Shown: one piece after another, positions 53,226 through 64,000 of the stretch
Layout: every line of letters begins with the position of its first letter
Numbering within the stretch: position 1 is the stretch's first letter
Assembly: GCA_002633005.1 (NCBI GenBank)
Contig: NMRA01000122.1
Span: forward strand, 62,255-126,254
Length of the DNA stretch: 64,000 nucleotides
Origin: Phoronis australis
Taxonomy: Eukaryota > Phoronida > Phoronidae
Direction of reading: 5' to 3'
The notes under the pieces: model-generated
What the model was told of the DNA's origin: nothing
What the model saw: only the letters and a program-made list of their open reading frames with translations
Database searches by the model: none
Translations under genes and position numbers: made by a program

Positions 53226-56200
53226 ATGTGTTTGTATACATAACAGCGCAAAAGCTGACAACCGACTGTTCGAAGTTGTGTTCATCAGAGGGAAGATCAG
53301 TGACGGTACCGTTCTATAACTAATGTTTCATTTTTTTCCATTTTCGTCTACGACACACGTGCGTATTTGAAAATATGAAAGTCCGCTTTAGTTGTCAACA
53401 AATTAAGTCCGTCGTCTGGTGATAATTGAGCCACGTCCCTCTTTTGATCGTCAATATTGCAACTTGCGTTCCTCCTCAGGTTGTCCACAAGTTACATGTA
53501 CGTTCCTCCAGGCTTAAATGGCAAGACACGAGCCAGTTCCACGTATTTAGCTGACTGCACAGATGCTCTGTTCAAATACACACAGATATGGGCTGGGTTC
53601 CAAGGAGCAGTTTTTGCAAGTAAAGAGCTATCACAAAGATCTTCGTTACGTGACTTTCTTCATTATATGAGAAGACCGTGGTCACAACAGGATAGAGTTT
53701 CGTAGGGGCAAGAACCTCGTTAAGGAAGCTAGTGTGATCACGTGCTTCGCTTGCAATGCATGGCGGAGACCTCGCGAAGACTTGGCAGTTATTGCTTTCT
53801 CACAAGAAACTAGATCTACCGAACGCACGCATGTTTTCACTCCAGAATGTTTTGTGTTGCTGAACGGGCAGAGGATAGTGATTTCAGTGCCATAGGGTAT
53901 TTTACACGGGGATGAACATTCGTTCTAGGCGTTCATCGTTGCACCTCTTATATTTAAACATAATAAAAACAGGCTACCCACACAAACAGCTCACTCTGTA
54001 TTTATGATCATAGCTCCTCACTTATGAACACAACTCACAAAAACGTGTCTGCACGAACAAAACACTTACTATGCGCCCAAAAAGCATGCCCCACACACAG
54101 GCTCTCGTCCAATCACAAAACATGTGAAGTCAGCAGTGTTCATAAAGTGTAAGTGAGGGGTTACATGTACGAGTACACTATACTAATCAAAATTGGTGGC
54201 TGTATAAATTAAATAGACCATACCTGGGTGAATAAACAGCTCGATTGAAAAATCATCGACTCGCATTCGTCTGTGACCATTTTTTCGTTTACATTTACGA
54301 AGCGCCTTCATCTTGGGTACTTTTGGTCTTACATCACCTGTAGGAATCCAACCGGTTCAATATCGAACATAATTTTATTCAACAAGAGAATCCAGCAGAA
54401 GTTTTGAAATCAGACTTTCAGATGAGTTTGAACTATTTTCAGCTTTTCATGTTCTAAAAGTTATTTTAACACTGACACTAACTAAGTTTCAGTGGCGAAT
54501 TTAAGAGGGGGCAAAGGTTGTCATGGATCAGGGGGGAGGCAAATGTCTGAGAGGCAAAACCCTGGCTAATATTCTGCCCTACCCCCCCGCTCAAAATCCG
54601 GGATCCTCCTTTGTCAACAGACGTTTTCAGTTAACATAACCCTGGTGTGTTGCGTACAGATGGTTACGCTCGATTCCGGGACTCACCTGACTTACGCAGG
54701 TTTAGACAGGTCAACCAGTTAGAGCATCTGATTGGTTTGTGAGTAGGAGTAGTCCTCCTCGGGAACCAATCAGGACCCGGTGCGTCTTGCTGAGGCAAGA
54801 CACTTGCGAAAAAGGAAAGAGAAGAAGAACGAGTATGCGCGGGATTTTACTAGCCTACCCAAGCAAAATGGCGATCAATTAAGTATCATTGATGTCTGAT
54901 TGATGAGTTTGGAATGTCGAAATACGGAATAAAATTCACTGTTTTTGTGCAATACGTGAAAGTTTTTCGCCACAGTGTCTTGCGACTATGGAACGCAGCC
55001 TACTCTGGATGGTTAACCCGTTTGACCCAACATACGCCAAGTCCAACCAAAAATGCATTTGTATTCACTCATTTTCAACAAAGATCTGAAATGAACATAG
55101 CCCTTCACACACTTTATGAACGTAAAGTGTTGCATGAAACAGTCACAAATAAGGACTCAAATAAGTTGTCTAATTTTTTTACCTATTTGTGTCTTTGTTC
55201 ACTCACAGATTTAATCTCTTTACTATCATTTCATCTTTATTGTGAGCTCCTTTTTAACTAATTACATTTTTAATGATATAACTAAAAACTAATCCCTGAT
55301 TCAATGAAAATAGATAGGGACTTAGTCGTTGCATGAAAAGATCCCGCTAAATTTTCGATTGCATTGAGAATTAAACATACGTCGAGGTTACTCTCGATTT
55401 GTATCAAAGCCAACAGTTGACTTGGTAACGAAACTAAAACAGCATAAGAAAGGACAATCGGTGTTTTCATAAGTCCACAAATACACGGTAGATTTAGGGA
55501 ACATATTTTAGCAACTATCTGGGACTGTTTCATGCAACCAAGCATCCCCACCTTTCAAGTCCTTAGTTAAACGTCTGGCGGCGAAGCCCGCAGCGTCACC
55601 AGTGAAAGCACCCGCCTCTGTTTCGGCAACGATTGACGATCCATAAATGGGAACATTTTTATACTTCAGTTCTAGTCGAGCCTGAAGCAACATACATATG
55701 GTTTATACCAACACTTGTGTACTTTTAACTCCTGTATCTCCCGTTGACAAGAGCGCAAGGTGATGTAGGTGATGTAATTAGTCTTTGACAATAGTTAACT
55801 CCCGTATGTGGAGCCTGCAAAACTTGTAATAGATCACGTGAAATGTAAAACAATTGGACATTGAGCATAATTGTAATTGGACTAATTTATTGGCGTGAGC
55901 ACATTTTTGCCACTGTAGTAAACCAGCTCATTTTTTAACCCTGCTTTCCGCTCACCAGCCAACAATGCAATTTCAAAAATGTTTTGTAAATTACGAATAA
56001 TACAAACCCACAGATATGCTTTCTGACAATGCTATAAATCAATTAGTTTGTTTGGATCAGATTCTAGTCACCTTTTTCTTTCCTCTTTTTGTCTTGAAAC
56101 GAGTACGTTCAAACAACTCTTCGTCTTTTTCCATACCAAGTTCAAATTTAAATCGATTCCTCGTTAGGCGAACCCTCTTCCGATTTTTTTTAATTCGTTC

Positions 56201-56469
56201 TTGACTTGTCTCTTCGACTTTTCCCTTTCTCGCTTTGCCTTCATACAAAACTTCCATAAACTTTTTATTTGCTTTCTGTGTTTTTTTTCTTGACTTCTGC
56301 CATCTCTCTATAGATCCCTGTATGGTATCATGCAATCTTTCTTTAGATTCAAATTTGAATTTTTGCAGCCTGCCTATTTCATCCTGCTTGCCCGCGCGTA
56401 CTCCATTCAGTCTCACTTTTGCTTTCGTTTTCCCCGTTATTGCAGCCACCGTGCATAAACATGACACCA
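48702..56469 (-). CDS. Secreted M4 metallopeptidase, pseudolysin type (paralogue 2)
   Basis: The minus-strand exons are 56469-56072, 55681-55552, 54337-54224, 51977-51778 and 49649-48702, all with GT-AG borders. The phases are identical to paralogue 1. The first listed exon begins with the end of a hydrophobic signal-like segment ('VVSCLCTVAAITG') after a phase-1 intron; the ATG exon was not found. A basic, charged insert (398 nt against 179 nt in paralogue 1) precedes the FTP block 'YKNVPIYGSSIV'. The PepSY-like block has 'VCIVDAKNGKIIDSWE'. The catalytic exon has HETAH (near 49231-49250), the third zinc ligand in 'HGISESYSD', the His of 'GHFSSGIYN', and the Cys pair of 'NDGVCG' and 'VGAVC'. 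The C-terminus adds a Pro-rich, Thr/Ser-rich tail ('PPPPPPPTSPP') absent from paralogue 1. About 596 residues are visible. The catalytic set is complete, so it is probably active. Confidence 0.9.
50462..50840. repeat. 22-bp minisatellite (about 17 units)
   Basis: The unit GATGATAAATGGTGAGCCAGCT repeats with small variations (AGCCAGGTG, GAGCAGGCTG, AATAGTG). It lies in the intron before the catalytic exon of M4 paralogue 2. The open minus-strand frame across it is only a product of the repeat. Confidence 0.97.
51285..51712 (-). mobile_element. THAP-domain DNA transposon, truncated copy B
   Basis: The terminal repeat (51712 to about 51575, minus strand) matches copies A and C, including the GATTATCCCAGACATATTT word. 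It is followed by an ATG with 'MPHSCCGPGCTHYR', the N-terminal Cys pair of a THAP finger. Frame shifts and truncation near 51285 remove the rest. It lies in an intron of M4 paralogue 2. Confidence 0.75.
52080..52560. repeat. Degenerate GTCGTCAA-type tandem repeat
   Basis: Words of the form (A/G)TCGTCAA(C)A recur about every 35-45 bases, alternating with TCCCT..TCT and CTGGTC phrases. More units appear at about 53390-53515, after the TG tract. The repeat is diverged and has no fixed period. Both parts lie in one intron of M4 paralogue 2. Confidence 0.5.
53085..53224. repeat. TG microsatellite
   Basis: About 140 bases of TG with CG and AG variants, becoming pure (TG)n from 53183 on. One ambiguous base at 53182. 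Intronic in M4 paralogue 2. Confidence 0.98.
54488..54610. repeat. Fragment of the dispersed repeat also at 4077
   Basis: It starts AGTGGCGAATTTAAGAGGGG and ends GCTCAAAATCCGGGATCCTC. The inverse of its right half matches 4081-4135, including TATTAGCCAG. hAT-like G-rich termini; no target duplication resolved. Confidence 0.5.
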
Positions 56470-59400
56470 CTGAAACGAGAATGCAGGAAAAACGTCGTCA
56501 TATTCATTGTCATAAATGTTTAATCTCTATCATTATACATAAGCAAATTTGTCAAGTATTTCGGCCTTCGATTATGGTAAACAGACATTAATGTTTTGAG
56601 ATATTTCCACTTACATGTGCGACAACCCTAAGAGGCTTGTGTATTCTAATACCACATTCACATGAACAACGAAGCCGCTAAATTGTTTCAGTGCATGGCT
56701 AAGATGCTAACGAAAACTCCTACCACACGAGCTGTCCTCGAAGGGATTATTGTCGCCAGCAGCTAGTTTGTTTCTTCACCTACCGAATCGATTTTACTGA
56801 GGCCGTAAATCAATCGTCGGTTTACGACATTGGCTATGTTGTGTAACATTTGAATATGATTTCACATTCCAAATAATAGCTTATTTAATGTGAAAAACAA
56901 AACCCGTTGATTAAGCGCTGGGTTTTTGTAGTTTTTGGCGTTTGATAACAGGGCGCGACATCAAATTTCATGATGCGTCTTACTAAACAATAAGATGAGA
57001 CTGAATGCAAATGGCAATTATAAACTCACTAAAGAAGAAACTGATTGTCTTATATCGTGGACATTAACTTAACTTATTTCACACACCTAACAACATAACA
57101 CAATCGGGATAATCTCACTCGTGAATTTGGTACGCGTTCTTATGTAACGCTGTTTGAGCTAAAATAGCTGAACAACGACATCGGTGACCTCCTCATTTGT
57201 TCTTATGATTTCACGGAAATCACATTAGGCATCAAAATAACACATCACAGTGACGTCGTAATGGTGTGGGTAAAAGCCAAAACTAGTCAGGCAGCCAAAA
57301 CGTGAAAAGTCTTCTAAATATAGGTTTGCTGGCAAAGTCGTTCTAGAAACATTCAACACACATCACAACAACATAAATCTAAAACAGTCACTGGTAATTG
57401 AGGGGTTATTAAGCGAACGTTTTAAATTGGCATTATTTTGCTTCAAACTACCATGTAATAGGGCAGCTAAGTAAGCCATTCAAGGTCATTAAGTAAGCAC
57501 CAATCTCATTGGTCAGTATGACCATTATCTGGCTAGCATGGTTTACACTAGCCAATGAAAAGCAAGGTCACATCCTGTGTGTCTGCTTCCAGGTAAACCA
57601 GTTGTAATTGATGTAGTCGTTTGTTTAAATTGGCAATTACGTAAGTCCACACGAATTATTTTATACATCTACATGTATAGGTCCTTCTAGTTCCACTTTG
57701 CAGTGCGATCAAACATACAGAAGGGCGGCAGTGCCAATATTTATTAAAAATCATCGTGCGGGAATTGGCCAGAAAAGCTCTTTAAGCCTACTTTACAATT
57801 CGCTCAGGGCGTGAGTTCGTCCATCCGCAAGTTAGGATTCTCAAGATTCAATACCACAGTCACCATCTGGCAGTGCTTGTTTTTGTTGAGAAGTTGTGCA
57901 TTCAAAACAATGCTAAGACCCTTTGAGAAATGAAAAAATCAAATTTGGCAACTGTTTTTGCGCCATTGGCGAGATTTGATTTGACTTCAGTGCTCATGCA
58001 TATTAATAGGAGAACCTAATAAATTGTTAGAATTTTATCCATCGCATGCAGCATTATCTCTCTGCCAGAAATTCAAGCCAGCGTGAATTGGAAGGAAAAT
58101 TTAATGCAATTGATGGTAGAAAGTGCACGTTTTGACACCAATTTCTACGGTTGGTTAGGATGCAAACTATACATAATTGCTGTCGAAAAGGATCCGTTCG
58201 CTGGCTAATCGTCTGCCTGTTTTCATCATTCTTGTCAACCAAGTATAACAAGTATAAGCAGAGATGGGAATGTTGTTCAAATTCTTCCACACTCTTACCT
58301 ATTATCGAAATTGTGAAATATTTCATCTCTGAAATATGCACTTTCCAGAACCTGAAAGTAAACAAGCATTTCAACATTGTGAGATAATGAACCGTTAATT
58401 ACATTGCAATTAGCACGTAAAGTTTAAGGGCATGTTTGTGTCTTGGTCACATGCCGAATGACTCGGATGCTCGGCTGATCTCGATTCTTCTGTTCTTATG
58501 CCTGTCGTGAAAGGGCGATTTTTCTTCGGACAGGCTGCACTGATTCTTGAAAGTGAAACCCATTTGTGACCAGTTGATGAATAGTTGTGACTGTTTTTTA
58601 ATACCCGTGTTGATTACTTTGAGTCGTGTTCGTCCGTGATGACGTCGCGTTCCGCTAACATCAATGCAGTAAACTTTCGTGACATCAAAGTAAGTCCACG
58701 TCAGCTCAGCTAAGGTTGTGTAATGCCAAATTTGACTAACTTCCAAACGTCATCTCAGAAATCGCTTATCGTATTCACATAAAACTTTCTGGCAGTATGC
58801 TTCATCAATTAATATTTTTCAAAGCGCTGTTTTGAGTTGTTTTTGAAATTTTTGTTCTTTGTATGAGGGTCATCGAAATTAGGACTTTTACTATTTTCAT
58901 GAAAAAATCTATACTTACATAAAACGAATACGAAATTGTATTTCTGAAAGCTGCAACATCAATTTTGAGATCACATACTGAACATTTACATGAAATAAAA
59001 TTTCATCGAGTTATTAATGCTGTTGTTTTGCTAACCTTGCACCCTTCTTTTTAACCAAATTTTACTAAAAAAACATGTCCACGTGACCCAATTAAAAGCA
59101 TATTAGTGAAAAATCAAAAATAAAAACTTTGCTTCTACTTTCAGTACGCACATGCTTCTACTTTCAGTACGCACATGCTGTTACTTTTAGTTTTGAAGAT
59201 ATTTGGCTAAATTTGCAGACTTGTCATTAAGGTCCTACATCACCTTAAGATTTTATGTTTGACAAATACATGTATGTTTGAGTAAAAGTCCGCATTTCAA
59301 GCGAAAAATGTGAGAGTGTTACATGTATACGAGATGAAGTTTATCATTCCACTTAATCAACTGCATGGAGTGTTGTAATAAGGCAAGACGGGTGGTAAAC

Positions 59401-60662
59401 AAGCACCAACTGAAAGGAACCAAAATACATTTTCCATCAGGTCCACCGATTTCAACAGAATTGAAAGGAATGGTTTCACTGGACGTATACTCAGAAACCT
59501 CAATACTATGTATGTTACCATCCGTTGATCTACACCAAGTTCTAGCCTATTTACATTGGAGTGACGTTTCAGGTCATGATTCTCCGCCCATCTTTAGGTG
59601 TTATGGTGTGTTTGGTTCAATGAAGGTAGTCAAAGATTAGCACTTTTTGGAGTTGATTCACGGTGGGATTTGAACCTGGGACTTTTTGGTTACCACCGCA
59701 AACAATAGATTTTATTATCTCAACACCGTTTTAGAAGTTGTTATAGGAAAGCATGGGAAGTTGGGAGGCAGCGCCCCACTAAACAGAGACGTAGGAGGCG
59801 GGGGCGGCTGGAAAACACGCGTACCCCCTAATAATTTTGGCGGGGAGCACGCCAGTCGAGAAAAGAAAAAAAACTGTGAAACATGTAGAAGAGAGAGAAA
59901 GTTAGAGCACATTCGTCAGCTGCCAGTGCTGGATTTACCCTATGGGGGACCTTGTTAGGACATTTTTGTGGGAGGAACAATTTTGCATACAATTTGCATT
60001 TACCGACAAAATGTTTTATGTAGAACGAATTGTTCCTGATTTTTAAATTCAAGAAAACAACTTATAGGGAATGAAAACCTATATTTCTCAAGGGACCCTT
60101 CGCTGGAAAGTATAATGAAGTCGCTGCTGTTTTCTACTTTTTGTTTCAAATTGTATGCCATTTCATATAGATTCCAGCTATTGGAAGAGACCGCAGAAGG
60201 TATCTATGGTTAAGATTTCGCTGTTCTCTTATCCTTTTTAGGCATCACCCACGTAAGGTTCTCCAATGATGGAATTTATTGCCTCCCTTTTCTTTTTTTT
60301 GAAATGTACAATCTTTTATTTTAAAGAAGTAGATGATGGAAGGAGGTTGGCCCGAAAATGGAATAAACTGTCACCCTTGTTCATGACTTTAATTTATGTA
60401 GCATTTCACATTACAGTATTTTGACAGCATGTCTTTCAAATTAATGAAAATTAATGAACCTGCTTTCAGACGGGGTCCTCCCTTATAGGGACGACACGGA
60501 GCAGTTGCCCCTTTGCACCATATAAATTCGACAGTGTTTAACTATTCTTGATGGGAAGTAGAAAAAAAATTAAATTGGACATGAAAACCACACGTGTTCA
60601 TGCAAAGCGAACCAGCGTCAAGACATGCGGCCGAGACAAGAAAAAATGTGGGGCAATAAAAC
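56470..60662. other. No supported gene; should hold the first exon of M4 paralogue 2
   Basis: The missing signal-peptide exon of paralogue 2 should lie here or beyond. I looked for an ATG followed by hydrophobic codons and a phase-1 GT donor on the minus strand and did not find a convincing one. A 22-bp phrase is duplicated near 59137-59177 (GCTTCTACTTTCAGTACGCA and neighbours). Other frames lack recognisable domains. Confidence 0.35.
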
Positions 60663-60832
60663 ATAAGGAAAGCAATCTTTTTCATGTAAAAATATGGTTC
60701 GTTGATTATCCTTGACATTTTTTCTGTTATTTACGGTTTTCCGCAACTTAAGTTATTTGTCATGCCCTATTCCGGAAGTGACGTTTTCGGGGTTTAGAAT
60801 TTCCCGCCATTTTGTTTTCATATAGTCTGACT

Positions 60833-61921
60833 CACAGGCGCTTGGGTTTATCGCAAATGACGTCACTCAATAATATATATAAGAAAACATAAAGGTTGGA
60901 CACTTAAACTTTGCCAAGCCGAGGCTCCCAACTTCAGCCGTCCAAAATCCAAATAAAATCTGCGTGCACCTCCCTCAGTCTGGTGTTGCATAAACCTTCG
61001 AAGCCTTATCTTTCCTAGATTCCATTAACTGTCTTCGTGAGTGGTGAATAGGCGAGGGAATTTCCAAAACAATCTCAAAACTCTGAATTCAAGGACCTGA
61101 AATAGTAAACATGGCGGATTTCAGTTGTGCTTCAACTTGTACGCCTGTCGTAGGTGAAACTTCGAGTTTGAGCAAGGAACCTATATTTCAAATTCAATAA
61201 TTCTAATCAAAAGCTCAACTAATTGAGAATGTTAAAGTTAGTATTTTAATGATTATTTGTAACTTTATTCCACTGACGGCTCATTTTAGCCCTTAACTTA
61301 GAATTTCATTACATAAACTGGCGTATCTTGTTTCTCATCTTGACATCACGCACTTTTTTGATTGAAGCACAACACACACTCGGCCACTGGAAACGCAGTC
61401 CGTGCAAGTATTACAATGCGCGTGGCCGACGAGTTAACTGAATGGTTTTGGCCAAAAATAAAACCTTCATCACAGTACACAAAAACTTCGCATATCAATA
61501 CAGTATCAAGATAATTTATATTTGACACAAATATGTGAGTAATTACACTCTCTGCTTCTCATGATCAAGTAGTCGAGGGATTGATGAAGAAAGCCGCGCG
61601 AAATTAGACTTTCGGATTTAGCTCGCGAGCGTCCTTCAAAAACCCAGATGTGCGAAGACCGTCTGCCATGACATCACGGAATCACGTCCTTGTGATTTTG
61701 GCATTGTTTTGTCATTTTTGTCGCCAAATCACCACTCGACCGCAATTTGAAGAGATCGAATGAAAGAAAGTATTCTAAGAGTTGTCCGATGCTAGTTTCG
61801 TGGAGTTCCATGCACATTTGAGTAGAAAGTTTTGAGGAAATAGATTTCGAGTGTCCAACCTTTATGTTTTCTTATATATATTATTGAGTGACGTCATTTG
61901 CGATAAACCCAAGCGCCTGTG
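60833..61921. mobile_element. 1,089-bp non-autonomous transposon with 72-bp identical inverted repeats
   Basis: The terminal repeats 60833-60904 and 61850-61921 are identical over 72 bp, starting CACAGGCGCTTGGGTTTATC. The 8-bp target duplication GTCTGACT is perfect (60825-60832 and 61922-61929). Related THAP elements at 42361 and 51285 lack the insertion at the same place, confirming the borders. There is no open frame of note inside, so it is moved in trans. An 8-bp duplication fits hAT or P-type enzymes. The lack of any difference between the arms suggests a young insertion. Confidence 0.92.
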
Positions 61922-62164
61922 GTCTGACTGTGTGAGCTGCCGAGCCAGTCATTGTTTTACCACGGTTGTGATAGGTTCAGTCGTCGTTTGTTTTTGTTTA
62001 CAAGCTAGTCAACATGCCGCACGTTTGCTGCGTACCGAGATGTGCTCATTATCGCCTCACGCGCACTTTAGGTATGCCATTACATCGCTTTCCGACGCAT
62101 GGCACACTCCGCCGTACTTTTCTTGTTGACGTGTGAAGAACGCAGTGTTTCCCGTCCACACAAC

Positions 62165-62202
62165 TTATTATTATTATTATTATTATCATCATTATCATTA
62201 TT

Positions 62203-62243
<41 letters not shown>

Positions 62244-62335
62244 CATCATCATCATCATCATCATTATTATTATTATTAATATTATTATTAATTTATTTCA
62301 TAGTATACAAAACTACAATAATAATAGAGTAATTG
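62165..62335. repeat. ATT/ATC trinucleotide tract
   Basis: TTATTATTATTATC-type units, about 130 bases fairly pure and then degenerate and AT-rich to 62335. It lies between the two halves of the THAP coding region of copy C, so it expanded within, or was inserted into, the transposon gene. Confidence 0.95.
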
Positions 62336-63363
62336 GTAAATGGTAAACGAAATTTCAAAAAAAATAATTATATAACGCCAAAAAATTTTAAAATGCATTT
62401 CTGTGGTGGTTCATAGTACAAAGCAGTGGAGAATTACCGAGTATGTGGCAAGCATTTTCTGCTGTCGGAGTGCGAAAGAAATATATACGCGAAAGTGATG
62501 AAGGTCCCTGCAAAACAACGCCTGAAGAAGGGTGCCATACCGTCGCTGTTGATTCTCGACAGTGCCCCGTCGCCACTTCCGAAAAGGGCATTTTTAAAGC
62601 GAGAAGCCTCGTGAGCTGTGGCCTCTATAGTGACTCAAGGACCTTCACCCGCTCCTCCGAACGTATCCCAGAGCGTGCAATGCTAGGAACTAGCAGTGAC
62701 TCGCCCTGTGCCGGTGTTGTCTGCAGCCCACAGCCTGCCAAGCAGCCCTGCAGCGATGTTGAGTAGTGGCAGGGAATACAGGCCCAGTTCATCACCCAGT
62801 GAAGAGGACAGTTCGTCGTCCAGACCGGTGAGCCAAACTTTGTGGACTTGACCAAAGTACTGCAACCGTTTAAAAAAGTGGCAGCTGTGTGGCGAGAGAG
62901 TCACGCTGCGGAATGTAAGCTGTTTGGCTGCTCGATCCAGTGGAGTGCGTCGCGGGACACTCGGGCAAATGAGGTCCACTTTACCATGTCCAGTGGCGTG
63001 CTCTTCTCTGGAAACACCTTTCAGTCGGTGAAGACACTGATGAACTTCGGTAACGTCAAGCTTTTCTCGAAGACGACGTACAATAATATCCAGAATTCGT
63101 TACCAGCCGTCAGTGAGTTCTCTAACACTCTAGCTTGTCGTAGAGTACTTGTCGAAAACAACAGTAGCACAGATCCTCACAATGAACTGGAACGCAGAAA
63201 CAAAATTGCGGGAAATTCGGAACCTCCTAAAGCTCGCTCCCGGAAAAGGGCATGACTAATTAATTAAATTACCGGAAGCCGTAATTAAATGAAAAATGTC
63301 TGAGACAATCAACGAACCGTATTTTTAGTAAATGACATGAAAATTATTTGCTTTCTCCTTTAA

Positions 63364-64000
63364 AAGACCAGTATTTGTGAACTACACAAATACAATGTTC
63401 TCGGCGGTTTTATAATGATAATACACTCGTCCCTTTTTGCAAAGAATTTCATAAATTAAATATTTTATTTGAAGATTGTTCGTAAGAAGATCGCTGTGTA
63501 TATCAGATTGTCAGGAGTATGATTTTTCGTGACCAAGTAATGACTACCTCTGGAAAGAACTAGAATTCACGTTAACACGAACAAAATCTACATATGTCTG
63601 GATGGAGTGCTTACTAACTCCAACGGCATGCCCCGTCTCCCGCGCCTTCCCGGTTGCTCGTCAAGTACATGTATCCGGTCGCATCCCATCTGGAATTGCC
63701 AAAAATCCCATACTGTGAATTACGGATTTGTAAAAAGTCGTTCAGTTTATCAGCCGGTAGTTCACTCAAAATTCCTACTGTGCGTGCCTGTAGTTTTAAA
63801 ATAGATGGCCAAGCATGTAGGACATCTTTTGATTCTATTTTTTTATGTTTATGTCTACTGAGAAAATCGACCGATTTATAGATGACTGGTTGACTATCAC
63901 GCAATTTTAAGTAAACTTTAACGCAAACCAGAATTTGGTAAATCTCTACCGTCTTACATCCAAGCAGTAAGAGAACGAGGTGTCTTCTTCCGACACTTCT
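63364..64000. other. No assigned gene; possible exon on the minus strand
   Basis: The minus-strand frame 63911-63614 is open and protein-like ('FLSRHKHKKIESKDVLHAWP', 'LPADKLNDFLQIRNSQYGIF') and ends in a stop. I do not recognise it. It continues toward the window edge and could be a 3' exon of a gene outside. Confidence 0.3.

Larger units (their letters stand above)
60663..63363 (+). mobile_element. THAP-domain DNA transposon, copy C (with nested insertion)
   Basis: The left terminal repeat (about 60663-60820) and the right one (about 63215-63363) match copies A and B. An ATG at 62014 opens 'MPHVCCVPRCAHYR' and 'LGMPLHRFP', the first half of a THAP finger. It is then broken by a stop and by a trinucleotide tract (62165-62292). 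The second half resumes at about 62418 ('YRVCGKHFLLSECER', 'RLKKGAIPSLL'). The later block 62842-63255 reads 'LFSGNTFQSVKTLMNFGNVK' and 'LFSKTTYNNIQ', the pattern seen in uncharacterised THAP-associated transposase-like proteins. The transposase core is missing. The element 60833-61921 is inserted between its left end and the THAP start. Confidence 0.85.

Noticed and set aside
53015-53285. Long Thr/His-repeat and Cys/Val-repeat reading frames
   Set aside because: They are translations of the TG microsatellite in either strand, not genes.
59645-59735. tRNA-like segment with GGTTCAAATCC box B on the minus strand
   Set aside because: The outer stem pairs at six of seven positions, but the T-stem does not pair and no normal anticodon arm is visible. 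It is at most a decayed SINE head.

Overview
This is a window of animal nuclear DNA. It has split genes with GT-AG introns, dispersed transposons, a tRNA-related SINE and simple-sequence tracts, and no operon-like packing. The calcyphosin-like gene, the BEL/Pao retroelement, the THAP-type DNA transposons and the Pif1/PHD remnant fit a marine invertebrate (hemichordate, amphioxus, cnidarian or lophotrochozoan). I cannot fix the species. Only three genes look intact and host-like; most of the rest is mobile-element debris. There is one assembly gap (11194-11675) and single ambiguous bases at 14740 and 53182.

Layout. 1-6.2 kb holds two decayed transposon proteins lying head to head: a P-element/THAP9-like transposase on the minus strand and a Pif1-helicase/PHD-finger protein on the plus strand. 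7.4-11.2 kb is a decayed BEL/Pao retrotransposon on the minus strand, running into the gap. 11.7-18.5 kb contains several copies of one non-autonomous DNA transposon family (5-bp target duplications, tRNA-like segment inside) and a second, fold-back element. 18.9-25 kb is a calcyphosin-like EF-hand gene with two alternative last exons, each with its own poly(A) hexamer. 25-30.7 kb is mostly non-coding, with a SINE bounded by a 14-bp target duplication and an ~80-bp fold-back element.

30.7-40.7 kb and 48.7-56.5 kb (both minus strand) are two paralogous M4 metallopeptidase genes of the pseudolysin/vibriolysin type. They share an intron scheme: FTP and PepSY-like propeptide exons, then one large catalytic exon. 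The first can be assembled from six exons in one uninterrupted frame (535 codons) including a plausible signal peptide; the ATG exon of the second was not found. Such peptidases are mostly bacterial, so an old transfer followed by intron gain and tandem duplication is the most interesting reading. The space between and after them holds THAP-domain transposons, a 290-bp fold-back element, a 22-bp minisatellite, a TG tract and, at 60.7-63.4 kb, a THAP transposon carrying a nested 1,089-bp element with identical 72-bp inverted repeats and a perfect 8-bp target duplication.

The three host genes show no obvious common pathway: two secreted proteases and one cytosolic calcium-binding protein.
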